Source: Caenorhabditis remanei (lineage: Eukaryota; Nematoda; Chromadorea; Rhabditida; Rhabditidae). Taken from it: 64,000 nucleotides of DNA. This document shows, in pieces, positions 12,301 through 23,408 of the stretch. The stretch is taken from assembly GCF_010183535.1 (NCBI RefSeq), contig NC_071329.1, positions 4,774,001-4,838,000 on the forward strand, given 5' to 3'. The notes under the pieces were generated by a model. That model saw nothing but the letters and a program-made list of their open reading frames with translations, made no database searches and had not been told where the DNA came from. Numbering within the stretch: the first letter of the stretch is position 1; each line of letters starts with the position of its first letter. Made by a program: the position numbers and the translations under genes.

Positions 12301-15300
12301 GGGTCTAGGGTCTAGGGTCTAGGGTCTAGGGTCTAGGGTCTAGGGTCTAGGGTCTAGGGTCTAGGGTCTAGGGTCTAGGGTCTAGGGTCTAGGGTCTAGG
12401 GTCTAGGGTCTAGGGTCTAGGGTCTAGGGTCTAGGGTCTAGGGTCTAGGGTCTAGGGTCTAGGGTCTAGGGTCTAGGGTCTAGGGTCTAGGGTCTAGGGT
12501 CTAGGGTCTAGGGTCTAGGGTCTAGGGTCTAGGGTCTAGGGTCTAGGGTCTAGGGTCTAGGGTCTAGGGTCTAGGGTCTAGGGTCTAGGGTCTAGGGTCT
12601 AGGGTTTAGGGTCTAGGGTCTAGGGTCTAGGGTCTAGGGTCTAGGGTCTAGGCGTCTAAAGATCTCATTCAGTCCGATGAGATCTGATGTAGATCTAACA
12701 ATTTATGGGATCGTCTAGCGCCTAATGTTCTAAATTTCCTTTTAACAGCGTATTCTGACAATGACAACTAAGAGTCGCTACAGTACTTCAAAAAACACGG
12801 TAAACTAGATTGTCTAAGGTAGGGTACGCGAAATAAGTGGTTTGGGATCCAATCTACCGTAACCTAATTTGAGTTGGTCAAGTATTCAAGCATGGTAGAT
12901 AATCAGGTCTACAAAGCTTACTGTATCATGTTACTGACTGAAATACTAAAAAACTAATTTCTCAAAAAACCATGTTCACCCAATCAGGGTTGAATCTATA
13001 GAACAAGCGGTCTGGAATTTCAGGAAGTTTCGAAAGGAAACATTTTGAAAAGGGGTCATTATAAACTAGGAATAAACAAGACGGTGTAATTTTGGATTCT
13101 CCTGACTACTGTCCACATTTTACGGGTTAGCACAGACCGTCTAAAGTAATCCAAAACGGACGCTTCAAAACTAGAAAGTTTTAAAACCGAGACGACTCGA
13201 AACCGGGTTTTGAAATATCCGGCTTTGAAAATATTTTCCATGGAGACCTACTTACCTTATCATGAACCACCGACTGTGCCGACGACAACATAACTCTGTT
13301 AGCTTCACGTGCAGATGGTCTAGACTTATTCAACGATGAAATTGGTTCCCCTCGTCCATCATCATATTGAGCTGGGAAGTGTCTGTTGAATCGGCGGAAT
13401 GCTGCTCCTTGCATTGGCTTGTCCAAGTTATTACAGGTACCATCAAGGGTACGGTACATGAGATGGTAGCAGAGACTCTTGCGGCAGTCTACTCCAACAT
13501 CGGATAGTTGGGGGACACACCCGGTTGGGACACTTCTGGTGATATCGTCAATTGAGAGCATGTTACGGCCGAAGTTGTCTTCCACTGGGTTGATTAGTCG
13601 GGAGATTGACATGAGCTGGAAACATAAAAGTGAAGTTACAGTATCCATTATGAAGATAAGGTACCTCTGAAGCCTGTGCAATCGAGTCCTTGACTCTCTC
13701 ACAACTGCTAACCGCTGTCAAACTGGATGGTGGGATGGTGACAGTTGTGGTGGGGCCAGAGGATACTGTCGTCGTTTGGAAGAATCCTCCTTGGGTTGGG
13801 AATGCGGAGGAAGCTGAAAATACGAAAAGTCAGAGTATGGAATTCAGGCTTGTTGAATTTCAGAACCTATCCAAAAGTTAATCTGCACGGTTTTGAGGCA
13901 AGATTACCTATTTTTTGATTATAGATACATACGTTTGTTAGACACAGTGACCAAACTACACTGACAAAGTACACTGACCATTGTTACAGTGACAAAATAC
14001 AGTAACCTAACCCTGTTTTTTCCTCATGGTCCTGCCGATCGATTAGAGGGTTCCGGTTTATTTTTCACGGCAGAGGTAAAAAATCAAAAGTAAAAATTAG
14101 GAAAAATGGGAACGTTTTTGAGGAAAATTTGGAGTTTGTTCGAAAAAATTCAGAATGTTACACGGTCTTCTAGATTTGGTAAATTTTTTGCAAATTTTAG
14201 AAAATCTGTTATTAAATTTAGCGCTCGAACACTTCGCCCCACTTGAATTTCAGTCAATTTTCTGAAAATCTATTTTTCAGAACCTCTATTTGGGTGTCTG
14301 TCAGAGATGTTGGGAAGTGAATATTTTCTTATCCGGAAGTCGGAAGTTGGAGGTGATTTTTCTAATTAGGAAGTCGGAAGTCGGAAGTCGGAAGTAAAAT
14401 TTCTTATCCGGAAGTCGGAAGTCGGAAGTCGGAAGTAAAAAAACACCCGGAAGTCGGAATTCGGTATTAGATTTTTTCGCAAAGATTCAAAAACTCCTAG
14501 AAAAAGTTCATAAAATTCGCGAAAATCAGTGGAAAATTAGTTTTTGGCTGAAGAAAAGCCTATTTTCTGTCCTTTTAGACCATTTTTCCATGTATTTCTG
14601 CGAAATTTACTTTTCCGAAATTTCACCGTTATGTAATGACAGAAGTCGGAAGTAAAGTTCCTTATCCGGAAGTCGGAAGTCGGAAGTGAAATTTCTTATC
14701 CGGAAGTCGGAAGTCGGAAGTTGGAAGTAAAAAAAAAACCCCGGAAGTCGGAAGTGGGAAGTCGGAAGTCGGAATTCCCAACAACACTGGTGTCTGTCTA
14801 TTACATGGTAGGTAATTCTATGAATTCCCTCAACTACTGTAGCCCTGAATTCGTGGGGATTCAAAATCCATTCTAAACTTTGGTCTAGTACCAAAAAGAC
14901 CAGAGTTAGACGTTTTTTAGTTCAAAATTGGTGGATTCAAACTTTCAGATCAATTTTGCATGTCATTTTCAGTCTTAGGTCAGAATTTTTTGCAATTTTT
15001 AGAATCCCCTACCGTGTAGCTTACACTTTTTGAAACAGAATTTTCTAAAATTTCATTGTACCCCTCTTTTTCCAAACATTTCTACAACATACACATATAT
15101 AGTTGTAAAAAATCCCTCCCCAACGGCCACAAAATTATCCGTTTCTTCTTCTCCGTCCCCCGTCTAATCCCCGCTTGTCTAATACCTGGTTTTTCTTGTT
15201 TCTTCATTCTAAATCTCTCTAGTTTAAAGTTGTAAAATGTTCCATGAAGTCATTCTACCGTATGATTATACTTTAACAATTTCCCCCTTCTTCTCTAATA

Positions 15301-18300
15301 AGATTGTTAGCAATAAGCCAGTTTCATTACACTCATCACTTATACCAACAATTTTCTTTCACCTCTAATCATTAGGTAGGTCAAAAACGGAGCGTGCCGT
15401 GGCAGGCACCCCATTGTTCACATTTCATGGTCATTTCTATCATTTCTAGCCTTAAATGACAATGATAACAATGGGGGTCACCTGATATCTCATCACTAGA
15501 AAGAAAAAGATAAAAAAATGAAAAATATTTCAAGGTAAAACCACTCCGTACCAGTTGATGTGACAGGAAGCAGTGGCGCCGGTGGTGCTGTACAAGTTCC
15601 GCATGCCAATTGACAGTTTTCGGCCATCCAGTCTTTGTTGGCCTGGAAAAAGATATGGGGTTATTGATAGAGACACAGATTTTTTGATATTTAAATCATC
15701 TGGAAATGCATGATGGTTTTTGTTAGCAATTGAAGGCTTACAGGCTTACTAGACTAGGATATTACTGTACCTAATAGTTTGCAGAATTTTTTCGAAGTCA
15801 CATCTCAGATCGGAAACGCGCTGCCGACACCCCAGTCTGTTATCAACGGTTCTTTTTTAAGCTTCCGACTGTCCTCAGGGATCTAAGCTTCGAACGCGCC
15901 CCAGGCGCCCCAGAAGTCCAATTTCCCTTTTCCCTCGTGTATATTGAAGTTTCATTTTTGTAGTTGACATTAGAGTTATACTTCGGCAAAGGGACTTTAG
16001 GAAGTTGATCGGCTGAAACTCTTTAGGGACCGCCCGTATAAAAAAGTTATTATCTACAAAAATGAAGGTCTTGTGCACAGGTCTTAGAGTTTGAGCACAG
16101 GTCTTAAACTTGTGCTCAAACTTGTATATCCTAGTACAAAAATGATCTGAGATGCAAGATTTGAAACGAAAAACCACTACACAATTTCTGAGAAAGATTT
16201 GTTACCGTACAAGAAAGTTGTCAACTACAAAAATGAATCCCAAAGTGAAGAAAACTACAGGTGCCGTCATCGTTATAATATTGATTTTCACAGCTTCAGA
16301 ATTTTTGTTCATAAAACATTTTTTGGGGTTTAAGTTAGAACAGTCCGACAACAGATTAGAACAAAGAAACCGTCACTGTACTGAATCTGATTTTTCCAAC
16401 ATTTCAGTAATAACAGTTTTGTGAAGTTGTGTATCGAGCATTTTTCCAGAATTTTTTTTGAAACGTTTAGAAAACTCTGGCCTAACATATATCTGAAAAA
16501 AAAACAACAAAGTTTTCGGAATTTGCGGTTTGCATTTTCTAAAGGTATCTAAAGTACCGCTCAAAAGTGTATTAAGTTTTGGTTTTTTTCAGTTGAAACG
16601 GGCCAACTTTGAGAGTGTGTCATGGTGATACTTGTTGTCCCATCAATTGGATTTTTAATGAAACATATAGATCAAAAATAGAGCTCCATTTTTGTAGTTG
16701 ACAACTTTTTTGTACGGACACTCCCTAGCAAGTTATTGTCATTTCAAGACATCAGCTCAAAAATTGTACTATTTTGCATTGAAATTGGTTTTTTTGAGGA
16801 AGAAATTACTATGTCGAGATGTAACTTGTCAGGGAGTGTCCGCACAAACAAGTTGTAACTACAAAAATGGAGCTCTATTTTTGATTTATATGAGAACTTT
16901 TTTTTATACGGTACTGTATGTTTCTCAAAACACTGAAGCTAGGGTTTTTGAAAATTTGTGCACAAAATTCTTGCTTATCAAAGATGTTGCGTTCATCCCC
17001 CTCTTCTCATATCAGTTCTGACCCCCAATTCCCTAATATCAGCCTATTTTCTAATCTAGGGCTTGAAATGGGACGCGGTGGGACGTCCCGCGTCCCCATC
17101 CCGCGCGTCCCGGATTGTCATAAAACAGTTGAAAATGAACCGACATTCTTGAAACTTTGGAAATCGCGTCCCCAGCTATGTCTTCAGGCACTGTGAAAGT
17201 TTGACTACTCCCCGATAAAAATTGACTGTTTTCCAAAAAGACTGGAAAATATCGGGGACGCCCCATTTCGAGCGCTATTCTAATCATTTCATTTTCAAGA
17301 TTCACTCATTCCCATATCAAATCAGTTGACCCCCACACCCTTCCTCCTCCCCTAATTCATTCAGGAACTATTTTTAAACTTATTTCCGAAAATACGCTCA
17401 AATTCCTCTCAATTGTTCGAAAATTAGATTTTTGATTTCTAGGAAACGAGGAATTCGGTGATAGTGGAGGGAGAAAGTGGTTTCACGTTTTTACGATTAC
17501 TAGTTTTTTGGTCACTTGGGGGAAATAGTGAGAGAGGAGGGACGTCACTGAGGGGGAAATTCGAAAATTTTAGTTGGAAAAATGGAGTTTTTAAGTGGTC
17601 AAAAAAAACCTGGGCAGGTATTTTCAGAACACAATATTACCAGGGCTGTCAGAAATCGCGGCCGGTCGTGAAGGGCCGCGGCCCTTTTTTTTGGTTCCAG
17701 TCTGACCACCAGGGTTCGACCCCCACTGGTGCCAAAACTTTTTTGGCCCGCGGCCGACCGCTGCCGGCCGTACGACAGCCTTGTGTCCTACTAATTCAAA
17801 AAGTTCCAAAAAAACAGAAAAACTCACATTACACTCTCCAATTGAAGCCCAAAACCGACACCATTCGTGATGATCGCAACATCCATTCGTTAAACATTTG
17901 AATCGATCTGTGATAGGCGGACTCAGCGTCTGCGTGTCTATTCTGGCATCTGGAAAACAATAAGAGATTGGATTTGGTAACAGGCATTTTTTGTAAAAAT
18001 AACAAAATTTGGAAGACAAAATTTCCTATTTTGGCGAAAAAGCGTTCTAATGAACCGTTTTTTAATGTTTTACAAAAAATCTTAAATTTGCATCATAAAG
18101 CACTTAAAATTTAAAAAATTTGGTAGTTACTATCATTTTCCCAGAGATGAAGGTTTTCTAGATATGAACGATTGAAATTATTAGGAAATACCCTGTGGCT
18201 CTGTATAAAAAAAATGTGAAAAAATTAAACTATTGGGGTAATTTTAGAGATAGTTACACAGTTGCAAAGCATAGCCAAAATATTCTAAAACTAGTAACAT

Positions 18301-21300
18301 ATTCAAGGTTTCTTGATTTAAAAAATGTCTAAATTTCAATATATTCAGACGCGTCCCAGGCGCCACTGATTTCTTTCTCATAGTGCTTAAATCATGCCTC
18401 TTGAAAAATTCGATTTTTTGCACTAGAAATGACGTAAAATGCATATATCTCAGTTCAGTGAAGCGTTCTGCAAAATTGGATCACATATTCGGAATCAGCG
18501 TGTTCAGAAGTACCTTATAGGATGTGAGCCAATTTGAAAGGCCAAGTTACGTCTGGAACATTCCCTAGTCAGCGACAATTGCTTCAAACGCGCGCCCAGG
18601 CGCCCCAGCGATGCTCAAATCGTCATTTTATAAAGTTTCAGCCTCTTAGCCATCTTAGGTCCAAAAAGCGCCCCCGACACCCCAGTCTGTTATCGCTATC
18701 CTCAGTAATCTAAGCTTCAAACGCGCCACAGGCGCCCCAGCCGTCAAATTTCTTTCTTTCACCCCTCCAGTAACCTTGTCCCCCCTTGTGTTCCGACAAG
18801 TACATTCTTTTTTTTTTCTCTTTTTTTCGGTATTTTCTCTTTTATGATGCAGCCTAACCTTCCTCTTCCCTATCCAATAAAGAAACAACAATACCCCCTC
18901 CGCTACGGAAATATATAATTGTTCTTTTCTTTGAAGGCGCGAAAATGTCTATTATTAATAAGAAATGCCGCGTCTCCAAAATGACCCCCTTCATTTTCTC
19001 CCCAGTTTCCAGAACTTTCTCCTTTTTGGCAAGGGGGGTTGGAGAAGTACAGTTTCGGTGTCTGGTCCAAAAAAAACAATACTCCTCTCTCTCTTATCTA
19101 ACGAGTTGATCGAATTAAAACGGGCGCGAAACTAGTGACCGATAATAATGTTGGCTGGCGTGGGCGAGAAAAATGACCAAAACAACTGTTTCTTTTTCGA
19201 TTTTCGCCCCGTGTTTTGGCAGAGAAGAAGAAGTGTCCGAGAAATTGAGATCGGCAGATGAGATAAGTTGGAACTGGCAGAGAGAGGAACAAGTGTGTCA
19301 TAATTTGAAGGAAAATTATTTGTGTTGCAGAGAAAGATGAAATGGATCTATGTTGTTGGGTGAGGAATATCTAGGTTATTGGGGAATGTGATAGCTTCAA
19401 AATCTGAAAATTTCTGCTTGAAATAAAAATCATACTTGCAAACCGGGCCGGTGCGTAACTCGCTTCAAACTCAATGTTATGAGCTGAGAAATATACCAAA
19501 ATGTAGGTCTCAGCGAGTTCTATGACACTGACCTACTACCGGCCCGATGGCTGTTCGTTAATGAACCGCGGGTCGGGAAAAAGTGTCAAAAAAGGCGAAA
19601 ATGACCAAAAAGCCATTCTAGCCCGGCCGCGGCACATTAACGAATAGCCATCCGGCCCGTATTAGGTCAGTATCATAAAACTCGTCAAGATCTACATTTT
19701 GGTATACCGTAAAAACTGTATTAGAGTGACACCTTTAATAGAACGACACCTCTAATAGAACGACAGCAAAATTAAGCTTCGAAAAATAGAGCGACAGCCT
19801 CTAATAGACCGACACCCTGTTTTTGACTATTTTCGTTGTTTTTTCATCAATTTTTCATGTTTTTTCTTCTGATTTCACTTTTATTTGCATAAATCGGACC
19901 TGACTGACTTTTAGAACTTCGTTCGAAAAATCAAACGACAGCCTCTAATAGAACGACAACGAAAACCTGCTCGAAAAATAGAGCGCTTTAATACAGTTTT
20001 TACGGTATTTTTCAGCTCTTAATATTGAGTTTGAAGCGAGTTACGCGCCAGCCCGTGTCGACCCGTTTCATCCCGGTTTGCAAGTATGATAAAAATAAAC
20101 GAAATAAATTCTAGAATCTTATATAGAAAGCCACGAGAAGAGATTTACATAACTAGAACCCTGGAGGAATCTGAATCTGGTATGAAATTCAGAACAGGTT
20201 GAAAATGAACAATAATGTATGGGGAAAAAGGTTTCCAAAGGGATACAAAGTATTAGAAATTTTGAGAACTTGAGAGCTTAGTTTTGTAGCTGATCAAATG
20301 TGCTCTATTGTTAACCAAAAACGTTGAAATCGGTACGGTTGGAAAGCTGAAGGCGTAAGAATTCTGAATCTGTACTCGAAAATTGTCTAGGATCAAAATG
20401 AACCAAGATACAAGAATTTCAGAATTCTTGGGCTAAAATTGAGTAAAGTTTTTGAATCTTGATGATTTCCACTGCTGAACGTAGTAAATCCGGCTCTGGA
20501 GAGTTAGACCTAGCTCCGATTCCATTTGAAACAAGGACGGAACATATTAAATAGGTGCAGCCGAAAATTTCAGAAAAAATTGAGAAATTTCAAAAAAATT
20601 GAGAGGGCGCAATACTTATTACTGTCTCAGCACATTCCTAAAGACGCCGTTGAGATATTTTCAGCAGGAGTTCTCACTTGTATATCTAAAAAGTGAAAAA
20701 GTTCTTGACAGGATAACGGCTTTCCCCTCCGTTTTCCCTTTCCCTCTCTCTCTCTCTTTTCCGTTCCCTCTCCAGAATCCCCTTCAGAATATTACGTAAC
20801 GTCTTCATCCCCCCTCCCAACTTCTCCACGGGAAGCGAGAACGATGATTGGCCATTTAACTATGCGAACAACATGTTGCATCCATCCATATCTCCTCCGA
20901 CTACTATATGTGACCGTTATCAAAATGATTCTTCTTTTCTTCCTCTCTGAGACATTGGCGGAGAGAAGGGGATTCAAGCTTATCTCTCTTCCCCTTCATC
21001 TGTCTTTTCACACGGGCGTAGCGATCGAAACCGAAAAAAAAGTCGGTGGGCGATATATTATTGCGCAATGGCAGGCAGCAGGCGACAGGCCTTTTCTATA
21101 TATCCTTCCGAAAGCTTTTTCCGAATCGATCGGGATTCGATTTGATGATGATGAAGGTGAAGAGTGTCTTCTCTCTATGTGTGTAGTTAGAAAAGAACTG
21201 ACGGACGGTACTGAACCGATAGAAAAGGGGGGCAGGGCGACGAACAAAGAGGCAAACTGGTAGAATAGTTTTTGAGGGGAAAAAAGAGAGAGATGACGTT

Positions 21301-22398
21301 GTGAAGCAGAGGGAGAAGCATCAGAAGGGTTCAATGGATTAGCCGTGTTTGGGTGGAGAAGAGATTTCTCCAGAAGACGTGAATGTCAAATGAGCCGGAA
21401 ACATGGCAGATAAATGTATCAAACTAGAATAAGGGGGGTTTTTGATTCTTTCGGTTTCTTTCGACGACTATGGTATGGCTATAAATCATGGAGACAAGCG
21501 AAACAATAAGTTTCTAGACAATGTGATTCATAATAATTTTTGGTGTGGGAGACAAGTTTCGGGGTGTTGGGAATTGAGAATTATTATAAAGTAGGGAAAA
21601 GCTTAAAGAGGTGAGGGGGGGGGGACCTGAGGCTTAGGCTCGAAAAAATTTAAAGAGGATTTAGGCTTAGGCTTAATAGGACACTAACCATTTAGGCTTA
21701 GGCTTAAGGAAGCAGTAGGCTTGAAGGAATCTAAGCCTTGGAAGAACTTTAGGCTTAGGCTTAAAGAGAGTTTAGGCATTCAAGCTTAGGCTTGATAAAA
21801 ACTGAGGTTTAGGCTCAGCAAACCCGTAGACTAAGGATTTTAAAAACCTCAGAGTCGTAATTTTGGGTCTTAAATGAAACCAACACTTCACTGTTTTGAC
21901 CTGAATAGTTATCAAATTTGAAAGTCCTCTACAACCTCATTTTCAGATTCCTCACGCTAAATTATTCTCAGTTTTATGCTTGCCCCCTTACAATGTTATT
22001 ACAGATTAGCAATTTTATCATATCACAAAAGAGATTAAAGATAAGACGATGAGAGAAAGAGATAAGGGAGAAATTGGATAGGTGATGAATAGAATGAATG
22101 AGGATATAAGTGTAAGGAAAGTTATTTTAATAAAAAGTTTAATTCTAAGACATTGCTGAGGCTTAGGCTTAAAGGGACGCTTAGGCTTAAGTGATAGTAC
22201 CTTAGGCTTAGTTGGGTTTAGGCGTAAAGAAAAAAAGTTGGCTTAAAACCCCTTAGAACCCCTTAGTTGGCTTAAAACCCCTATAGAACACCATACATTT
22301 TTTAAACTTTCAATCTCAAAAAAGGCAAAAGACTCACCATTTAAAATCAAAAACAGCAGAAATAATAATGAAAAATGATTTCGATGGAGTCTTCTCAT
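9312..22398 (-). CDS. mlt-7: Secreted ShKT-domain heme peroxidase (mlt-7-like)
   Basis: Nine minus-strand exons: 22338-22398, 17828-17949, 15552-15642, 13665-13813, 13256-13615, 11243-12156, 10236-10408, 10071-10188 and 9312-9510. They sum to 2187 bp (728 aa) with consistent phases. Residues 1-20 form a signal peptide. Residues 39-78 are a ShKT cysteine domain split across exons 2 and 3. A Ser/Thr/Pro linker follows, then an animal heme peroxidase domain with distal His275 in QWGQFMSHD, Arg416 in FAREHNRIA and proximal His497 in AFRFGHG. Such enzymes use hydrogen peroxide to cross-link tyrosines; in C. elegans MLT-7 acts in cuticle assembly and moulting with a dual oxidase. Length and domain order fit MLT-7; SKPO-1 is the alternative. 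The first exon is 4.4 kb upstream and was chosen for its signal peptide and matching phase. It is the least certain part. Confidence 0.87.
11025..11080. repeat. Remnant of GGCCCG hairpin element (family B)
   Basis: In the 834-bp peroxidase intron 10409-11242, a GGCCCGGCCCGGCCCG stretch followed by TTGCAAC resembles one end of the family B elements at 23147 and 60085. No second arm is visible. The rest of this intron shows nothing I can name. Confidence 0.4.
12253..12652. repeat. (TCTAGGG)n heptamer satellite, about 57 units, in peroxidase intron
   Basis: A 400-bp array of a 7-bp unit lies in the intron 12157-13255. I see a single substitution, a TTTAGGG unit at 12605-12611, and a final unit that drifts into GGCG. 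The near-perfect uniformity implies recent expansion or homogenisation. The unit resembles telomeric repeats but is not the nematode TTAGGC. The remainder of the intron has scattered CTACAGTA-type and GTTTTGAAAC motifs. Confidence 0.97.
14302..14789. repeat. Family C hairpin element built of GGAAGTCGG repeats
   Basis: It lies in the intron 13814-15551. It starts CAGAGATGTTGGGAAGT and ends GAATTCCCAACAACACTG. Each half has runs of the 7-bp unit GGAAGTC, separated by a unique core of about 150 bp. A nearly identical element is at 30116-30573, with an identical core (TTTTTGGCTGAAGAAAAGCC). The rest of the intron is AT-rich without recognisable coding. Confidence 0.85.
15947..16875. repeat. Family E hairpins, two or more copies in peroxidase intron
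   Basis: In the intron 15643-17827, one copy spans about 15947-16070 and another 16681-16875. The latter is almost perfectly inverted: it starts GAGCTCCATTTTTGTAG and ends CTACAAAAATGGAGCTC. A half-copy is near 16200-16245. Interiors carry a CTCCCTAG segment as in the other family members. Confidence 0.75.
17642..17783. repeat. Very GC-rich hairpin with GGGCTGTC / GACAGCC ends
   Basis: The ends AGGGCTGTCAGAAATCGCGG and CGGCCGTACGACAGCCTT are imperfect inverted repeats. Inner CGCGGCC segments also pair. The element lies 45 bp from the ShKT exon at 17828. No coding potential is evident. Confidence 0.65.
19431..20088. mobile_element. Family A hairpin MITE carrying a nested element
   Basis: The ends are CATACTTGCAAACCGGG and CCCGGTTTGCAAGTATG. 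Arms of about 150 bp pair through AACTCGCTTCAAACTCAA and TTGAGTTTGAAGCGAGTT, with a GC-rich loop. The flanks read AT on both sides. The right arm is split by the insertion at 19707-20005. It lies in the 4.4-kb first intron of the peroxidase gene. Confidence 0.85.
19707..20005. mobile_element. 299-bp TA-flanked MITE nested in family A element
   Basis: Terminal repeats CCGTAAAAACTGTATTA and TAATACAGTTTTTACGG are perfect and flanked by TA on both sides (19705-19706, 20006-20007). Removing the insert and one TA restores the GGTATATTTTTCAG sequence of the uninterrupted family A copies. Inside are several CTCTAATAGAACGACA repeats. TA duplication fits a Tc1/mariner-type non-autonomous element. Confidence 0.92.
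21629..22235. repeat. Degenerate interstitial telomeric repeats (TTAGGC)
   Basis: The nematode telomere unit TTAGGC recurs about 20 times, often as TTTAGGCTTAGGCTTAA. It forms two blocks (21629-21830 and 22160-22235) separated by unrelated DNA, 100-700 bp from the peroxidase signal-peptide exon. Internal telomere-like tracts are known in C. elegans chromosomes. These have decayed, unlike the uniform array at 12253. Confidence 0.85.
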
Positions 22399-23146
22399 GT
22401 CGCTCTTCCTTCTTTCTTCTCTCCAGTAGCCAGCACTGTGTCAAAAGTGATGACCGGTACAACAAGTGAGGAAAGGGGGTGGAAAAGGGGGTCGAGAATT
22501 TCGAAAAAAAGATAAGAGGGGAGTGTCTTCCCAGAAGTAGAAGACGTATGGGGGGAGGGGCGGAGCTTCAGATGGGGGGAAAGGTAAAGAAGTATATGGG
22601 TAACAAGTAACAGACACACGAATAACCTTGGGTTCCTTCTCTCTCTCTCTCTCACTCTCTCTATCTCTTATTCTTTAACGCAATCGAAACACAACCGAAT
22701 CGACACAGTCAGTTGGTGGTTGGGGAGGGGGGCGAAGCGTTGATGCTTTTCCCAAAAAAGGCAACATGAGATGAGAGAGAGAGAGAGGCTGAAAACGAGG
22801 AGAGACATGGGGGGAGGGGCGGGAACCCGATGAGAGAGGAGGGGCGGCTTCTCTATCCCCTCGCTTCCATCATGAATGATGTTTCCGTGGTTTTTTTTTC
22901 AGATATGAGAAGTGAGGATATAGTTGATAGAGATTGTATGTATGAGAAGAATGATTGTTCTCACACGCATTTATTTGGAAAATAATGAAGTGTGGAGGAG
23001 AATTTTTGGGAACCTCGAGAAAAAAAATGGAAAAATGCGTATTTTTTTCAACAAGGTGTGTTTTTTCTACTTTTTCTAAAACCGTGTGTTTTTGTTTCAA
23101 CAAGTTGTGTTTTCGGGAAAGTGTTTTTGGGAAAAGTGGTTTTTAA

Positions 23147-23408
23147 CATACTTGCAACGGTGCCGGCCCGGCTGAAAAAAACTTGAACTGAAATTTTGAA
23201 CGAAATTTTGAATTTTTTTGAATTTTTTCCCAAAAATGTCGAATTTTTTACTATAATTCAGAATTCAATCAAAAGCTAGTTATGCATCAAAAAATTGAAA
23301 TTTTTAATGTAAAATTTCAAAAAAATTCAAAAAATTTGGTAAAAAATAGGTTCCTTTTTTTTGAAGCCGGGACTTCGGGCCAGGCCGAGCCGTAAATTTG
23401 CAAGTATG
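23147..23408. mobile_element. Family B hairpin MITE (CATACTTGCAACGG ... TTGCAAGTATG)
   Basis: Termini are CATACTTGCAACGG and ATTTGCAAGTATG. GC-rich subterminal GGCCCGGC blocks pair across an AT-rich middle. The middle is a rough reverse complement of the copy at 42340-42555 (for example CTTTTGATTGAATTCTGAA there and TTCAGAATTCAATCAAAAG here). Confidence 0.8.

Larger units (their letters stand above)
15820..18750. repeat. Dispersed CGCGCCCCAGGCGCCCCAG motif in peroxidase introns
   Basis: Related 20-bp GC-rich motifs lie near 15893, 18350, 18590 and 18720. Two are accompanied by CCGACACCCCAGTCTGTTATC-like flanks (near 15822 and 18670). They look like fragments of one repeat in the introns either side of the ShKT exon. 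Confidence 0.55.

Noticed and set aside
12253..12652. True chromosome end or telomere
   Set aside because: Coding exons of the same gene lie on both sides, and the unit is not the nematode TTAGGC.
14302..14789. GGAAGTC runs considered as a CRISPR-like array
   Set aside because: The repeats are 7 bp and contiguous, with no spacers, in a eukaryotic intron; they are arms of a hairpin element.
20844..21334. Open frames of 108-139 codons on both strands near 21 kb
   Set aside because: The frames overlap each other, lack homology and splice logic, and sit in a repeat-rich intron; treated as chance.
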